64,000 nt of DNA from NCBI RefSeq assembly GCF_004791165.1, contig NZ_SRUZ01000001.1:726382-790381 (forward strand). The letters are read 5' to 3'. The stretch is from Mesorhizobium sp. M8A.F.Ca.ET.218.01.1.1. GTDB lineage: Bacteria; Pseudomonadota; Alphaproteobacteria; Rhizobiales; Rhizobiaceae. The notes under the pieces are model-generated. The model did not search any database and was not told where the DNA came from. It saw nothing but the letters and a program-made list of their open reading frames with translations. The translations under genes were made by a program, and so were the position numbers. Below are positions 10,360 to 19,734 of the stretch, in pieces (the first letter of the stretch is position 1; each line of letters begins with the position of its first letter).

Positions 10360-11871
10360 ATGACGCGCTTCATTAAGCTATCGCACGCCGACAACATCCT
10401 ACTGGCGGTCGATCCATTGGCGGCCGGCGAGAAGGCCGGCGACGTGGCTGCGAGGGCTCGCATCCCGCGCGGCCACAAGATGGCCATGCTCGACATCGGG
10501 GCGGATGAACCGATCGTAAAGTATGGCCAAACCATCGGCTTCGCGCGTGGGCCGATCGCGGCCGGAGATTGGGTGCACGAGCACAATGTCTACCTGCGCG
10601 ATTTCGAGCGCGACTACGAGCATGGCACCGACGTCAGGGAAACGCCGTTCCTTCCAGATGGCGAACGGGCGACTTTCATGGGCTACCGCAGGTCCAACGG
10701 CAAAGTCGGCACGCGCAATTTCATCGCCGTCCTGACCTCGGTAAACTGCTCGGCCAGCGTCGCCCGCTTCATCGTGGAAGAGGTCAACCGCTCAGGCATG
10801 CTGCGCGACTATCCCAATGTCGACGGCGCCATTGCGCTCGTGCACGGCACCGGATGCGGCATCGACACCAAGGGCCCGGCCTACGATCTGCTGAAGCGCA
10901 CGCAGTGGGGTTTTGCCACCAATCCCAATGTCGGCGGCGTGCTGATGGTCGGACTTGGCTGCGAAGCTTTCCAGATCCCGCGTTGGATGCAATCTTATAA
11001 CATCGAGGAAAGCACCACGTTCCGCACAATGACGATCCAGGAAACCGGCGGCACCCGCAAGACCGTCGATGCCGGGGTGAAGGCCATCGTCGAGATGCTG
11101 CCGATCGTCAATGCCGCGGAGCGGACGCCACAGCCGGCTTCTGAGCTGGTGCTGGCGCTGCAATGCGGCGGCTCGGACGGCTATTCCGGTATCAGCGCCA
11201 ATCCGGCGCTGGGCGCGGCAGTGGATCTGCTGGTCGCCCAGGGAGGGACCGCCATCCTTTCTGAAACACCCGAAATCTACGGCGCGGAGCATCTCTTGAC
11301 GCGCCGAGCCGAAAGCCGGGCCGTCGGCGAAAAGCTGGTCGAGCGTATCCGCTGGTGGGAGGACTATACCGCCAGGCACGACATGGAGATGAACAACAAT
11401 CCGTCTCCCGGCAACAAGCTCGGCGGGCTGACCACCATCCTGGAGAAGTCGCTGGGCGCCTCCGCCAAGGGCGGCACGACCAATCTGCGCGCGGTGCTGG
11501 AATATGCCGAGCCTATCAACGAGCGCGGCCTCGTCTTCATGGACACGCCAGGCTACGACCCGGTCTCGGCGACCGGTCAGGTGGCGGGCGGCGCCAACAT
11601 ATTGTGCTTCACCACCGGGCGCGGTTCGGCCTTCGGCTGCAAGCCGACGCCGTCGATCAAGCTCGCCTCCAACTCCTTCATCTTCGAGCAGATGCCCGAC
11701 GACATGGACATCAATTGCGGCGACATCCTCGACGGCGTGACGCTGGCGGACAAGGGCGAGGAGATCTTCGCCGAGATCCTGCGCGTGGCATCGGGCGGGC
11801 GCACCAAGTCGGAAGCGCTCGGCTATGGCGACAATGAGTTCGTGCCCTGGAGCCTCGGCGCGACGATGTAG
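10360..11871 (+). CDS. UxaA-family sugar-acid dehydratase (altronate/galactarate dehydratase type)
   Basis: 503 residues, close to the 495 of E. coli altronate dehydratase. The N-terminal 90 residues form the SAF-like domain (IKLSHADNILLAV, IPRGHKMAMLDIGADEPIVKYGQ, GDWVHEHNV). The main catalytic part contains GYRRSNGKVGTRNF, VHGTGCG, GLGCEAFQ, ALQCGGSDGYSGISANPALG, NPSPGNKLGGLTTILEKSLG and FTTGRGSAFGCKPTPSIKLASN, with conserved cysteines that fit a metal-dependent dehydratase. The enzyme should convert an aldonate or aldarate to its 2-keto-3-deoxy form. The exact substrate cannot be told, so I give no gene symbol. It is followed by an SDR after 60 nt and preceded by the GntR gene. Confidence 0.85.
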   Translation: MTRFIKLSHADNILLAVDPLAAGEKAGDVAARARIPRGHKMAMLDIGADEPIVKYGQTIGFARGPIAAGDWVHEHNVYLRDFERDYEHGTDVRETPFLPDGERATFMGYRRSNGKVGTRNFIAVLTSVNCSASVARFIVEEVNRSGMLRDYPNVDGAIALVHGTGCGIDTKGPAYDLLKRTQWGFATNPNVGGVLMVGLGCEAFQIPRWMQSYNIEESTTFRTMTIQETGGTRKTVDAGVKAIVEMLPIVNAAERTPQPASELVLALQCGGSDGYSGISANPALGAAVDLLVAQGGTAILSETPEIYGAEHLLTRRAESRAVGEKLVERIRWWEDYTARHDMEMNNNPSPGNKLGGLTTILEKSLGASAKGGTTNLRAVLEYAEPINERGLVFMDTPGYDPVSATGQVAGGANILCFTTGRGSAFGCKPTPSIKLASNSFIFEQMPDDMDINCGDILDGVTLADKGEEIFAEILRVASGGRTKSEALGYGDNEFVPWSLGATM

Positions 11872-11931
11872 CAGTACCGCTCACTTTCAACACGTACCCC
11901 CCAGTATCTCAGACGGAAAGAACCGCTCGGC

Positions 11932-12678
11932 ATGAACAGGATAGACCTTGACGGCCAACACGCCGTGGTTACCGGAGGCGCGCAAGGCCTCGGCTTCGCG
12001 ATGGCAAAGCGTTTTGTCGCCTCGGGCGCGACGGTCACCTTGTGGGACCTCGACGAGGCGCGCCTCGATACGGCCAAGCGGGAACTCGGCAAGGCAGCCA
12101 CGACGCTGGTCGTGGACATAGCCGACTGGGGTTCGGTGGACGCCGCGCGTGCCAGGACGGAGGAGATCGCGAACAAGATCTCCATCCTCGTCAATTCGGC
12201 GGGCATTGCCGGCCCCGCCGCCCCGCTCGACACCTACGACGTCGATGTGTGGAAGAAAATCATCGACGTCAACGTCAACGGCACCTTCTACGTCAACCGC
12301 GCCGTGGTGCCGGGGATGAAGGAGCGCAATTACGGGCGCATCGTCAACATCGCCTCGGTCGCAGGCAAGGAGGGCAACCCCAACGCCGCCGCCTATTCGG
12401 CCTCGAAGGCCGCCGTCATCGGCATGACCAAGTCGCTCGGCAAGGAGCTGGCGCAGTACGACATCGCCGTCAACTGCATCTCGCCGGCCACTGCGCAGAC
12501 GCGCATCCTCGAACAGCTGACGGCCGAGCACATCGAATACATGCGCTCGCGCATCCCGCGCGGCCGCCTGCTGGAGGTCGACGAGGCCGCCGCCATGGTC
12601 GCCTGGCTCGTCTCCAAGGAAAACAGCTTTACAACCGCTTCCACCTTCGACCTGTCGGGCGGGCGAACGACCTACTGA
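11932..12678 (+). CDS. SDR-family oxidoreductase
   Basis: 248 residues, a classical short-chain dehydrogenase. The cofactor motif is TGGAQGLG near residue 14, NSAGIAG is the NNAG-like motif, and catalysis uses Ser in IVNIASVAG and YSASK. An Asp after the second strand (LWDLDEARL) favours NAD(H). The C-terminus ends FDLSGGRTTY, as in sugar-acid or 3-oxoacyl-type SDRs. It is probably co-transcribed with the dehydratase in front and could oxidise a sugar, lactone precursor or 2-keto-3-deoxy acid. It converges on the cluster 2 operon with only 14 nt between stops. Confidence 0.85.
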   Translation: MNRIDLDGQHAVVTGGAQGLGFAMAKRFVASGATVTLWDLDEARLDTAKRELGKAATTLVVDIADWGSVDAARARTEEIANKISILVNSAGIAGPAAPLDTYDVDVWKKIIDVNVNGTFYVNRAVVPGMKERNYGRIVNIASVAGKEGNPNAAAYSASKAAVIGMTKSLGKELAQYDIAVNCISPATAQTRILEQLTAEHIEYMRSRIPRGRLLEVDEAAAMVAWLVSKENSFTTASTFDLSGGRTTY

Positions 12679-12692
12679 CGGAAAGACGCTGT

Positions 12693-13598
12693 TCAGGCAG
12701 ACAGCCGACCAAGGCTGGCGGCGAAGCGCTGCACCATCGCAAGCCCGGTCTCGTTTGGCCGCATCGCTGGCGCACGGTCGTGAATCTGGATACCGGCGCG
12801 GGCGCCGAACAGCCGCTTGCCGTAGCAGATCAGGTTCTCGATGCCTTGCATGACGAAGACCGCCGCCGGCAGCATTCTTTCGTACGCCGCCTCGGCCGCT
12901 GCTTCGTCTTCGGCGCGGAACGCCTGATAGGCGCGCACGGCGTGGTCGATGCCATCAGGCGCCAGGATCATGCCACGGCAACCGATGCGGAAATTGTCGG
13001 TCAATTCCAGCCCGCCCCGCCCGTTGAAGACGGGGATGCGGCCTTCGGTGCGCTCGATCAGGCCGGCAATGTCGGTGACCGGGCCTTCGCCCTTGATCAG
13101 CCTGATGTTGGGGTGGAGCGTGACGAGCTCGCGAATCTCGTCCGATGTCAGGCCACGGCCGAAAAAGGCCGGCGCGTTCTGGATCGCCACCGGCAGGTCG
13201 GTTGCCTCGGCGACGCGGCCAAAAAAGCGGATGTATTCGGGCGCTCCATAGGATCCAACTGGCGGCGGCTGCAGGATGACCCAATCTGCGCCGAGGCTTT
13301 CCGCATGCCGGACCTGGGATATCTGCTCGGCAACGGAAGACCCGAAGATGGTGAAGGCGAGCGGTACCTTGCCGGCGGTGTCCTGCGCCGTCCACTCCAT
13401 GATCGTGCGGCGCTCCGCCTCGGTCAGCTTGGCGACTTCTGTCGCGAGGCCAAGCGCCGCCATCCCATGCACGCCGCTCGCCAGGCAGATCTCGACCTGC
13501 CTGCGCATCGCCGCGCGGTCGAGTTTTTCCTGGGCGTCGAACAGGGCGTAGAGGATGGCGTGAATGCCGTGGAAATCATCGGGCTGGAATTTTGGCAT
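12693..13598 (-). CDS. Dihydrodipicolinate synthase/N-acetylneuraminate lyase family protein
   Basis: About 301 residues, a class I aldolase-type TIM barrel. The Schiff-base lysine is in IRLIKGEGP (about residue 170), the expected place, and GVHGMAALGLATEVAKLTEAER matches the family's GTTGE region with changes. Members in sugar operons act as 2-keto-3-deoxy-L-arabonate dehydratases or as 2-keto-3-deoxy acid aldolases, and either fits the sugar-acid dehydratase just upstream. The ATG at 13598 lies 11 nt after the dehydratase stop. It is the last gene of the araFGH-type operon. Confidence 0.82.
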   Translation of the reverse strand: MPKFQPDDFHGIHAILYALFDAQEKLDRAAMRRQVEICLASGVHGMAALGLATEVAKLTEAERRTIMEWTAQDTAGKVPLAFTIFGSSVAEQISQVRHAESLGADWVILQPPPVGSYGAPEYIRFFGRVAEATDLPVAIQNAPAFFGRGLTSDEIRELVTLHPNIRLIKGEGPVTDIAGLIERTEGRIPVFNGRGGLELTDNFRIGCRGMILAPDGIDHAVRAYQAFRAEDEAAAEAAYERMLPAAVFVMQGIENLICYGKRLFGARAGIQIHDRAPAMRPNETGLAMVQRFAASLGRLSA

Positions 13599-13609
13599 CC
13601 CACGCGCCC

Positions 13610-15322
13610 TCAATGGCTTTCGCGCGGAATGGCGTGGCCACGGTTGCCGACCAGAAAGTCGAGATCGGCGCCACGGTCGGCCTGCAGGACATGGTCGACA
13701 TAGAGGCCCTGATAGCCGCCGCGCATCGCCGGCTCGGGCGGCTGCCAGGATTGACGCCGCCGCGCCAGCTCCTGTTCCGACACGTCGAGATGCAGCTTCC
13801 GCGCCTCGACATCGAGTTCGATCATGTCGCCGCTCCTGACCAGCGCCAGCGGACCACCGACGGCGGCTTCGGGTGCGGCATGCAGCACGACCGTGCCGAA
13901 GGCGGTGCCGGACATGCGGGCGTCGGAAATGCGGATCATGTCGCGGACGCCCTTTTTCAGGAGCTTTTGCGGCAGCGCCATGTTGCCGACCTCGGCCATG
14001 CCCGGATAGCCCTTGGGGCCGCAATTCCTGAGCACCATGATCGAGGTCTCGTCGATGTCGAGTGCGGGATCGTCGATGCGCGCCTTGTAGTCGTCTATGT
14101 CCTCGAAGACGACGGCGCGGCCGCGATGCTTCATCAGGGATGGTGAAGCGGCCGACGGTTTGATGATGGCGCCATCGGGTGCCAGATTGCCACGCAGCAC
14201 CGCGATACCGCCATGCGGCGTCAGCGCCCTGTTGCGCGGACGGATGACCTCGGGATTGTCATTCCGGGCGTCGGCGATGTTGTCGCGTACGCGCTTGCCG
14301 GTGACCGTCAGCGCGTCGAGATCGAGCATGTCGGCGATCTCTTTCATGACCGCCGGAATGCCGCCGGCGTAGCAGAAATCCTCCATCAGGAAACGGCCTG
14401 ATGGCATCAGGTCGAGGATGGTCGGCACGTCGCGACCGAAGGCATCCCAGTCATCGAGGCTGAGTTCGGTGCCGACGCGGCCTGCAATCGCCAGCAGATG
14501 CACGACCGCATTGGTCGAGCCGCCGATGGCGCCGTTGACGCGGATGGCGTTGGCGAAAGCCTGCTTGGTAAGAACGGCCGACGGGCGCAGATCGTCATTG
14601 ACCATCTCGACGATACGCCGCCCGGTCATGCGGGCGATGCGGTTGCGTCGCGCGTCGACGGCGGGATAGGCGGCGTTGCCGGGCAATGCCAGCCCGAGCG
14701 CTTCGACCATCGAGGCCATGGTCGAGGCCGTACCCATGGTCATGCAGTGCCCTGGCGAGCGCGACATGGCGCTCTCGGCATTGGCGAAATCGTGCTCGCT
14801 CATGATGCCGGCTCGCACATCCTCGGAGAATTTCCACACATCGGTGCCGGAGCCGATCTGACGACCCTGGAAGCGGCCATTGAGCATCGGCCCACCGGAA
14901 ATGACGATCGACGGCAGGTCGCAGGAGGCGGCCCCCATGACCAGCGACGGCGTGGTCTTGTCGCATCCGGCCATAAGCACGACGCCATCCATCGGATTGC
15001 CGCGGATCGCCTCCTCGACATCCATCGAGGCGAGGTTGCGGAACAGCATCGCCGTCGGCCGCAGATTGGATTCGCCGCAGGAGAACACGGGGAATTCCAG
15101 AGGCAGGCCGCCGGCCTCCAGCACACCGGCCTTGATGTGCTCGACCAGACCGCGAAAATGCACATGACACGGGGTGAATTCGGAGAAGGTATTGCAGATG
15201 CCGATCACCGGGCGGCCATCGAAAGCATCGTCGGGCAGGCCGTTGTTCTTCATCCAGCTGCGATGGATGAAGGCATCCTTGCCTTGGCCGCCGAACCAAT
15301 GCTGCGATCGTCTCCTGGTCAA
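13610..15322 (-). CDS. IlvD/Edd-family sugar-acid dehydratase (L-arabonate dehydratase-like)
   Basis: About 570 residues. Iron-sulfur ligand regions are visible: NTFSEFTPC (Cys near 52), GCDKTTPSLVMGAASCDLPS, and HCMTMGTASTMA. NGAIGGSTNAVVHLLAIAGR, CGPKGYPGMAEVGNM and ISDARMSGTAFGTVVLH follow. The similarity to rhizobial L-arabonate/D-fuconate/D-xylonate dehydratases is very close, including SPSAASP-like KPSAASPSLMKHRGRAVVFED. The best start is a TTG at 15322 with GGGAGAAGG about 6 nt upstream; no ATG lies in a sensible place. Product is the 2-keto-3-deoxy sugar acid, passed to the DapA-family enzyme. Acts on L-arabonate by inference; D-fuconate or D-galactonate are possible. Confidence 0.88.
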   Translation of the reverse strand: MTRRRSQHWFGGQGKDAFIHRSWMKNNGLPDDAFDGRPVIGICNTFSEFTPCHVHFRGLVEHIKAGVLEAGGLPLEFPVFSCGESNLRPTAMLFRNLASMDVEEAIRGNPMDGVVLMAGCDKTTPSLVMGAASCDLPSIVISGGPMLNGRFQGRQIGSGTDVWKFSEDVRAGIMSEHDFANAESAMSRSPGHCMTMGTASTMASMVEALGLALPGNAAYPAVDARRNRIARMTGRRIVEMVNDDLRPSAVLTKQAFANAIRVNGAIGGSTNAVVHLLAIAGRVGTELSLDDWDAFGRDVPTILDLMPSGRFLMEDFCYAGGIPAVMKEIADMLDLDALTVTGKRVRDNIADARNDNPEVIRPRNRALTPHGGIAVLRGNLAPDGAIIKPSAASPSLMKHRGRAVVFEDIDDYKARIDDPALDIDETSIMVLRNCGPKGYPGMAEVGNMALPQKLLKKGVRDMIRISDARMSGTAFGTVVLHAAPEAAVGGPLALVRSGDMIELDVEARKLHLDVSEQELARRRQSWQPPEPAMRGGYQGLYVDHVLQADRGADLDFLVGNRGHAIPRESH

Positions 15323-15339
15323 TGGCCTTCTCCCGGTGC

Positions 15340-16119
15340 TCAGGCGGGATGCTGAAGCTGGCTCAGCCCGCCATCGACGACGAGGGTCGCCGCGTTCATG
15401 AACGGGCACTCGTCGGAAATCATGAACACGGCGGCAAGGGCGATCTCGCGCGCCGAGGCAATGCGGCCGCCGGGATGCAGCGCCATGGTGTTGGCGCGCG
15501 CCGCCGCCGGATCAGGAAAACTGTTCCAGTAGTCGATGGCCTTCTGCGTCTCGACATAGCCCGGCGCCAGCGCGTTCACGCGCACGCCCTGCCCGGCATA
15601 TTCGAGCGCCAGCGATTTGGTCAGCCCAAGCAGGGCGTGCTTGGCGACAGGATAGGGAAAAGTGTGCGGGATGATGGTGAAGCCGTGGGTCGAGGCGATG
15701 TTGAGGATCGCCCCGCCGCCATTCGCCAGCATGCCCGGCAGCACCGCCTTGCTGCAGTTCCAGGCGCCCTTGACGTTGACGTCGAAATTGCGGGTCCACT
15801 CCTCTTCGGTGGCCTCCAGCGGCGTCGAGAAAACGTTCATTCCCGCATTGTTGATCAATGCATTGACCAGACCTATCTCGGCGTTCGCGCGGGCAATGGC
15901 TGCTTTTATCGCGGGCCCGTCGCTGATGTCGGCTGTCGAATGCCCGACATGCCCCTTGGGCGCCACGAGGCCCGCGACGGTCTTCTCCAGCAACGCGCCG
16001 TCCTGGTCGACGAGGAACAATTTCGCACCCTCGGCAAGACAGGCCTCGGCGATGGCCAGCCCGATGCCTTGCGCGGCGCCTGTCAGGAAGATGCGTTTGC
16101 CGGACAGGCGCTCAGCCAT
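15340..16119 (-). CDS. SDR-family oxidoreductase (probable sugar dehydrogenase)
   Basis: About 259 residues with TGAAQGIG near residue 12, Asp after strand 2 (LFLVDQDGALL, NAD preference), NNAGMNVFSTP, Ser in ILNIASTHGF, and a catalytic YPVAK. The C-terminus has the usual LVVDGGLSQ. I use the ATG at 16119 since GGAG precedes it by 8 nt; GTG at 16128 would add three residues. Lying between the araFGH-type transporter and the sugar-acid dehydratase, it probably oxidises the aldose (L-arabinose, D-galactose or L-fucose) to the lactone, the first step of the non-phosphorylative route. Confidence 0.82.
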   Translation of the reverse strand: MAERLSGKRIFLTGAAQGIGLAIAEACLAEGAKLFLVDQDGALLEKTVAGLVAPKGHVGHSTADISDGPAIKAAIARANAEIGLVNALINNAGMNVFSTPLEATEEEWTRNFDVNVKGAWNCSKAVLPGMLANGGGAILNIASTHGFTIIPHTFPYPVAKHALLGLTKSLALEYAGQGVRVNALAPGYVETQKAIDYWNSFPDPAAARANTMALHPGGRIASAREIALAAVFMISDECPFMNAATLVVDGGLSQLQHPA

Positions 16120-16143
16120 GAGTGTCACTCCAGTCGAACATGG

Positions 16144-17094
16144 TCAACGCCTGCCCAAGGCCGACGAACGCAGATTGTCGAGCAGCACGGCGAGCAGCAG
16201 GATCACGCCGCGCACGATGTATTGGTAGAAGGCCGGGATGTTGAGCAGGTTCATGGCGTTCTCGGCGATGCCCATGATCAGCACGCCGACGATGACGCCC
16301 GACATTGTGGCGCGGCCGCCGGCAAGCGACACGCCGCCGAGCACGCAGGCCGAGATGACCGAGAGTTCAAGCCCGACCGCCGCGTTGGGCTGTCCGGAGG
16401 TGATGCGTGACGCCAGCAGGATGCCGGCGATGCCGCAGACGACGCCTTGCAGGGCGAAAATCCAGATGCGCGTGCGGTCGACATTGACGCCGGCCAGCCG
16501 TGACGCTTCAGGATTGCCGCCAATGGCCAGCGTGTTCTTGCCGAAGACGGTGCGGTTGAGCACGAAGCCAAAAATGCCGAACAGAACCGCCAGCACCCAG
16601 ACGGGCGTCGGTATGCCTAGGAATTTCGACAGCGCGAGCTGATAGAAATCCGGGCTGTTGATGCCGACGGCGCGCCCGTCGGATGCGATGAGTGCAAGGC
16701 CGCGCACGATCTGCATGGTCGCCAGCGTCGTGATCAGCGCGTTGATGCGGAATTTGGCGATGACGACACCGTTGATGAAGCCGACAAAGGCACCGCAGGC
16801 GATCGCCGCCAGCAGCCCGAGCAGGATCGAGCCTGAGTAGTTCGACGCCATCACCGCGACCATGCCAGCGAAGGCAACGATGGAGCCAACCGACAGGTCG
16901 AAGTCGCGCGCCGCGAGACAGAACATCATGGTGCAGGCAACGATGCCGACGGTAACCACCGACTGCAGCAGGCCAAGCATATTGCGGTCGGTGAGGAAAT
17001 TGGGAACCAGCAGCGAGACCAGCGCGAAGGCAACGACGAAGATGACGACGAGGCCCTGTTCGCCGAGCACAATCTTCTTCAGCTGATCGGTCAT
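16144..17094 (-). CDS. araH: AraH-type sugar ABC transporter permease
   Basis: 316 residues with about ten hydrophobic segments. Characteristic stretches are MMFCLAARDFDLSVGSIVAFAGM, INGVVIAKFRINALITTLATMQIVRGLALI, FGKNTLAIGGNPEASRLAGVNVDRTR and LGGVSLAGGRATMSGVIVGVLIMGIAENAMNL; the arrangement agrees best with the L-arabinose permease AraH. GAGG stands 7 nt before the ATG, inside the end of the ATPase gene 9 nt upstream. The channel works with the ATPase at 17104 and the binding protein at 18687. In rhizobia this type of system can carry both L-arabinose and D-galactose. Confidence 0.87.
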   Translation of the reverse strand: MTDQLKKIVLGEQGLVVIFVVAFALVSLLVPNFLTDRNMLGLLQSVVTVGIVACTMMFCLAARDFDLSVGSIVAFAGMVAVMASNYSGSILLGLLAAIACGAFVGFINGVVIAKFRINALITTLATMQIVRGLALIASDGRAVGINSPDFYQLALSKFLGIPTPVWVLAVLFGIFGFVLNRTVFGKNTLAIGGNPEASRLAGVNVDRTRIWIFALQGVVCGIAGILLASRITSGQPNAAVGLELSVISACVLGGVSLAGGRATMSGVIVGVLIMGIAENAMNLLNIPAFYQYIVRGVILLLAVLLDNLRSSALGRR

Positions 17095-17103
17095 GTCAGG
17101 TCC

Positions 17104-18615
17104 TCAGGATGCGATGGCGTCGGGGGTTTTGGTGTCGGGAAGTGCCGCGGCCAGGATCGCCTTCTCGGCGAACTGGTTGCGTGCAAGCTCGGCATTGATG
17201 CGCCCGCCGCACATCACCAGGATACGGTCGCAAATGCCCATCACCTCCGGCAGGTCGGACGAGACGACGACGATCGCCATGCCATCCTCGGCAAGCTGGT
17301 AGAGCAGTTCGTAGATTTCCGACTTGGCGCCGACATCGATGCCGCGTGTCGGCTCGTCGACGATGAGGACGCGTACGCCCTGCTCCGACAGCCAGCGGCC
17401 AAGAATGACCTTCTGCTGGTTGCCGCCGGAGAGGTTGATGATGTCCTGCTTGCGCGATGGCGTGCGCACCTTGAGCTTCTTGATGAAGGTTTCGGCCGTG
17501 GCGATCTCGCTGGCGCGGTTCAGGATGCCGAAGCGCGCGTGATGGCGCCGCGACGAGATGTTGATGTTCTCCTCGATCGAGCGGCCCTGGATGATGCCGT
17601 CATGCTTGCGGTCTTCCGAACACAGCACGATGCCGGCCCGGATCGCGCCATGCGGGTCGGCGGCATGGATCGCCTTGCCATCCACCGTGATGGTGCCGCC
17701 CGAGCGCGGGTCGGCGCCGAAGACCAGCCGCATCAGTTCCGAGCGGCCTGCACCGATGAGGCCGAAGAAGCCGACGATCTCGCCGGCCCTTGCCTCGAAA
17801 CTGGCCGGTGTCTTCAGTTTTGCTCCGGAGATGGCTTCGACCTCTAGCCTGATGTCGCCGGCCTTGCGTGGCCGAAACCCCCAGATGTCGGAGATTTCGC
17901 GGCCGACCATTTCGGCGACAACCTGGTCGCGGGTGACGCCTTTCAGCGATGCGTGGTGCGCCGCGAGCTTGCCGTCGCGCAGCACGGTCAGGCTGTCGCA
18001 GAGGCGGAACACCTCGTCGAGCCGGTGCGAGACATAGATGATGACCTTGCCCTCGCCGCGCAGGCGGTCGATCAGGGCAAACAGGATTTCGCTCTCGCGC
18101 GACGACAGCGACGAGGTCGGCTCGTCCAGCGCGATGACGCGCGCGTCGAGCATGATTGCCTTGGCGATCTCGATCATCTGGCGCTCGCCGATCGACAGCG
18201 TCTTGACCTTGCGGCTGATATCGATGTCGATGCCGGCCGATTTCAGCTTGGCGCCGACGTCCTCCAGCATCTTGCCGCGCGCGATGACGCCGGCGCTGGC
18301 GGGAAAGCGGCCGAGGCTGAGGTTCTCGGCGACGGTGAGTTCCGGCACGAGCTGCAATTCCTGATGAATGACGATGACCCCATTGTCGAAGGCATCCCTT
18401 GTCGAGGCATAGGCCTGGACCTTGCCGTCGATGCGGATCTCGCCTTCGTCCGCATGCTGGTCGCCCGACAGGATCTTGATCAGGGTCGATTTACCGGCGC
18501 CGTTTTCGCCCATCAGGCCATGCACTGCGCCCCTGTCGACGCCGAACGAGACGTCCGACAGCGCCTTGACACCCGGATAGGTCTTGGTGATGTGCGAGAA
18601 GTCGAGAAAGGACAC
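17104..18615 (-). CDS. araG: AraG-type sugar ABC transporter ATP-binding protein
   Basis: About 503 residues, two ABC ATPase domains. Domain 1: Walker A GENGAGKSTLIKILSG, IHQELQLVPELTVAENLSLG, LSIGERQMIEIAKA, ALDEPTSSLSSRE. Domain 2: LIGAGRSELMRLVFG, LCSEDRKHDGIIQGRSIEENINIS, LSGGNQQKVILGRWL, LIVDEPTRGIDVGAKSEIYELL. The start is a GTG at 18615, preceded by AAGGA at about 9 nt and giving an N-terminus (SFLDFSHITKTYPGVKAL) like other AraG proteins. A GTG at 18639 also lies in frame but abuts a stem-loop and has no ribosome site. Confidence 0.88.
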   Translation of the reverse strand: MSFLDFSHITKTYPGVKALSDVSFGVDRGAVHGLMGENGAGKSTLIKILSGDQHADEGEIRIDGKVQAYASTRDAFDNGVIVIHQELQLVPELTVAENLSLGRFPASAGVIARGKMLEDVGAKLKSAGIDIDISRKVKTLSIGERQMIEIAKAIMLDARVIALDEPTSSLSSRESEILFALIDRLRGEGKVIIYVSHRLDEVFRLCDSLTVLRDGKLAAHHASLKGVTRDQVVAEMVGREISDIWGFRPRKAGDIRLEVEAISGAKLKTPASFEARAGEIVGFFGLIGAGRSELMRLVFGADPRSGGTITVDGKAIHAADPHGAIRAGIVLCSEDRKHDGIIQGRSIEENINISSRRHHARFGILNRASEIATAETFIKKLKVRTPSRKQDIINLSGGNQQKVILGRWLSEQGVRVLIVDEPTRGIDVGAKSEIYELLYQLAEDGMAIVVVSSDLPEVMGICDRILVMCGGRINAELARNQFAEKAILAAALPDTKTPDAIAS

Positions 18616-18641
18616 GGGCGTCGATCCTTCTTGTGCCACGG

Positions 18642-18675
18642 CAAACAGGCGGCGGCATGAGCCGCCGCCTGTTTG
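18642..18675 (-). promoter_or_regulatory. Long stem-loop between binding-protein and ATPase genes
   Basis: A perfect 15-bp inverted repeat (CAAACAGGCGGCGGC at 18642-18656 and its complement at 18661-18675) with a 4-nt loop lies between the araF stop (18687) and the araG start. On the minus strand no T-run follows. Such elements commonly protect the upstream mRNA or allow partial termination, so the binding protein is made in excess over the ATPase and permease; that role is inferred. Confidence 0.7.
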
Positions 18676-18686
18676 TACAGGGAGGA

Positions 18687-19676
18687 TTATTCGATGCCGA
18701 GGCCCTGGCGGACCTTCTGGTAGTCGTCGCGTTTGGCCAGCGCGCCGGAGGTCAGGATCAGCTTCTCCGGTTCCTTGTTGTTGGCGACCCAGTCATACAT
18801 GTTGAGCGCCGTCTCGTAGCCATGGCGCTTCGGCGAGATGATCACGGTGCCGACAAAGCCAGTGGCGGTCGGCTTCTTGAATTCGTTGATCGCCGAATCC
18901 GCGCCGCCGATGCCGACGCCGATCATGCCGTCAGCAGCAATGCCGACGCTTTCGGATGCGCGCACTGCACCGAGCACCGCTTCGTCGTTGAGGCCGAAAG
19001 AGACCCACTTCTTGATGTCGGCATGGGCGTTGAGCACCACCGTCGCGGCATTGAGGGCTGCTTCGGTGTCGGTCTTGGCCTGGGGAGCGTCGAAAATGTT
19101 CTCGGCCTTGAAGCCGTTGGCCTTCAGCACCGAGATGGCGCCTTCGACACGGTCGACGGCGGTCGGCAACTGGTCATAGGAAACGCGGATCGCACCGACT
19201 TCGTCGGCCTTCCAGCCGCGCGCCTTCATCTCATCGACGATCGCCTGGCCGACGGCCTCACCGATCTTGGTGGCCGAGATGCCCATATGCGGCACGTCTT
19301 CGAGCGCCTTGCCGTCGGCGCCGACCAGACGGTCGTCGACGGTCATCAGCTTGAGATTGTTGGCGGTGGCCTTGGCGACGATGCCGGGGCCAAGCTTTAC
19401 GTCCGGCGTGCAGACGATGAAGCCCTGGGCGCCTTGCGCGCCGAGATTGTCGATCGCCGACATCAGCTTCTCACCGTCCTCGGCGCCGATCTTGACGAGG
19501 GTAAAACCCTTTTCCTTGGCGGCCTGGTCGGCGAACTTCCATTCGTCCTGGAACCACGGCTCCTCGGGCTGTTTGACGATGAAGCCGATCTTGGTGTCCT
19601 GAGCATATGCAGCGATGGTCGTGACGGACAGCACGGCAAGCGCGCCCGCGACGAGCGCGGTCTTCAGAAGTCGCAT
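18687..19676 (-). CDS. araF: AraF-type periplasmic sugar-binding protein
   Basis: 329 residues, the usual size of L-arabinose-binding protein. A signal peptide (MRLLKTALVAGALAVLSVTT, cut near AYA/QD) leads into KIGFIVKQPEEPWFQDEWKFAD, FIVCTPDVKLGPGIVAKA, TVDDRLVGADGK, GWKADEVGAIRVSYDQLPTA and GVGIGGADSAINEFKK, matching AraF rather than RbsB. It heads the minus-strand operon araF-araG-araH-SDR-dehydratase-DapA-like and is followed by a strong stem-loop. Its promoter region contains an inverted repeat likely bound by the divergent GntR regulator. Confidence 0.9.
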   Translation of the reverse strand: MRLLKTALVAGALAVLSVTTIAAYAQDTKIGFIVKQPEEPWFQDEWKFADQAAKEKGFTLVKIGAEDGEKLMSAIDNLGAQGAQGFIVCTPDVKLGPGIVAKATANNLKLMTVDDRLVGADGKALEDVPHMGISATKIGEAVGQAIVDEMKARGWKADEVGAIRVSYDQLPTAVDRVEGAISVLKANGFKAENIFDAPQAKTDTEAALNAATVVLNAHADIKKWVSFGLNDEAVLGAVRASESVGIAADGMIGVGIGGADSAINEFKKPTATGFVGTVIISPKRHGYETALNMYDWVANNKEPEKLILTSGALAKRDDYQKVRQGLGIE

Positions 19677-19734
19677 GATTACCTCCCAGCGATGGCCGGG
19701 CGCTCAGCCCGGATGCAGGAGTCTCTAATTGTTT

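Noticed and set aside
12042..13703. 553-codon plus-strand frame spanning the SDR and the DapA-like gene
   Set aside because: It crosses two recognised genes in the wrong frame or strand; composition is typical of a shadow.
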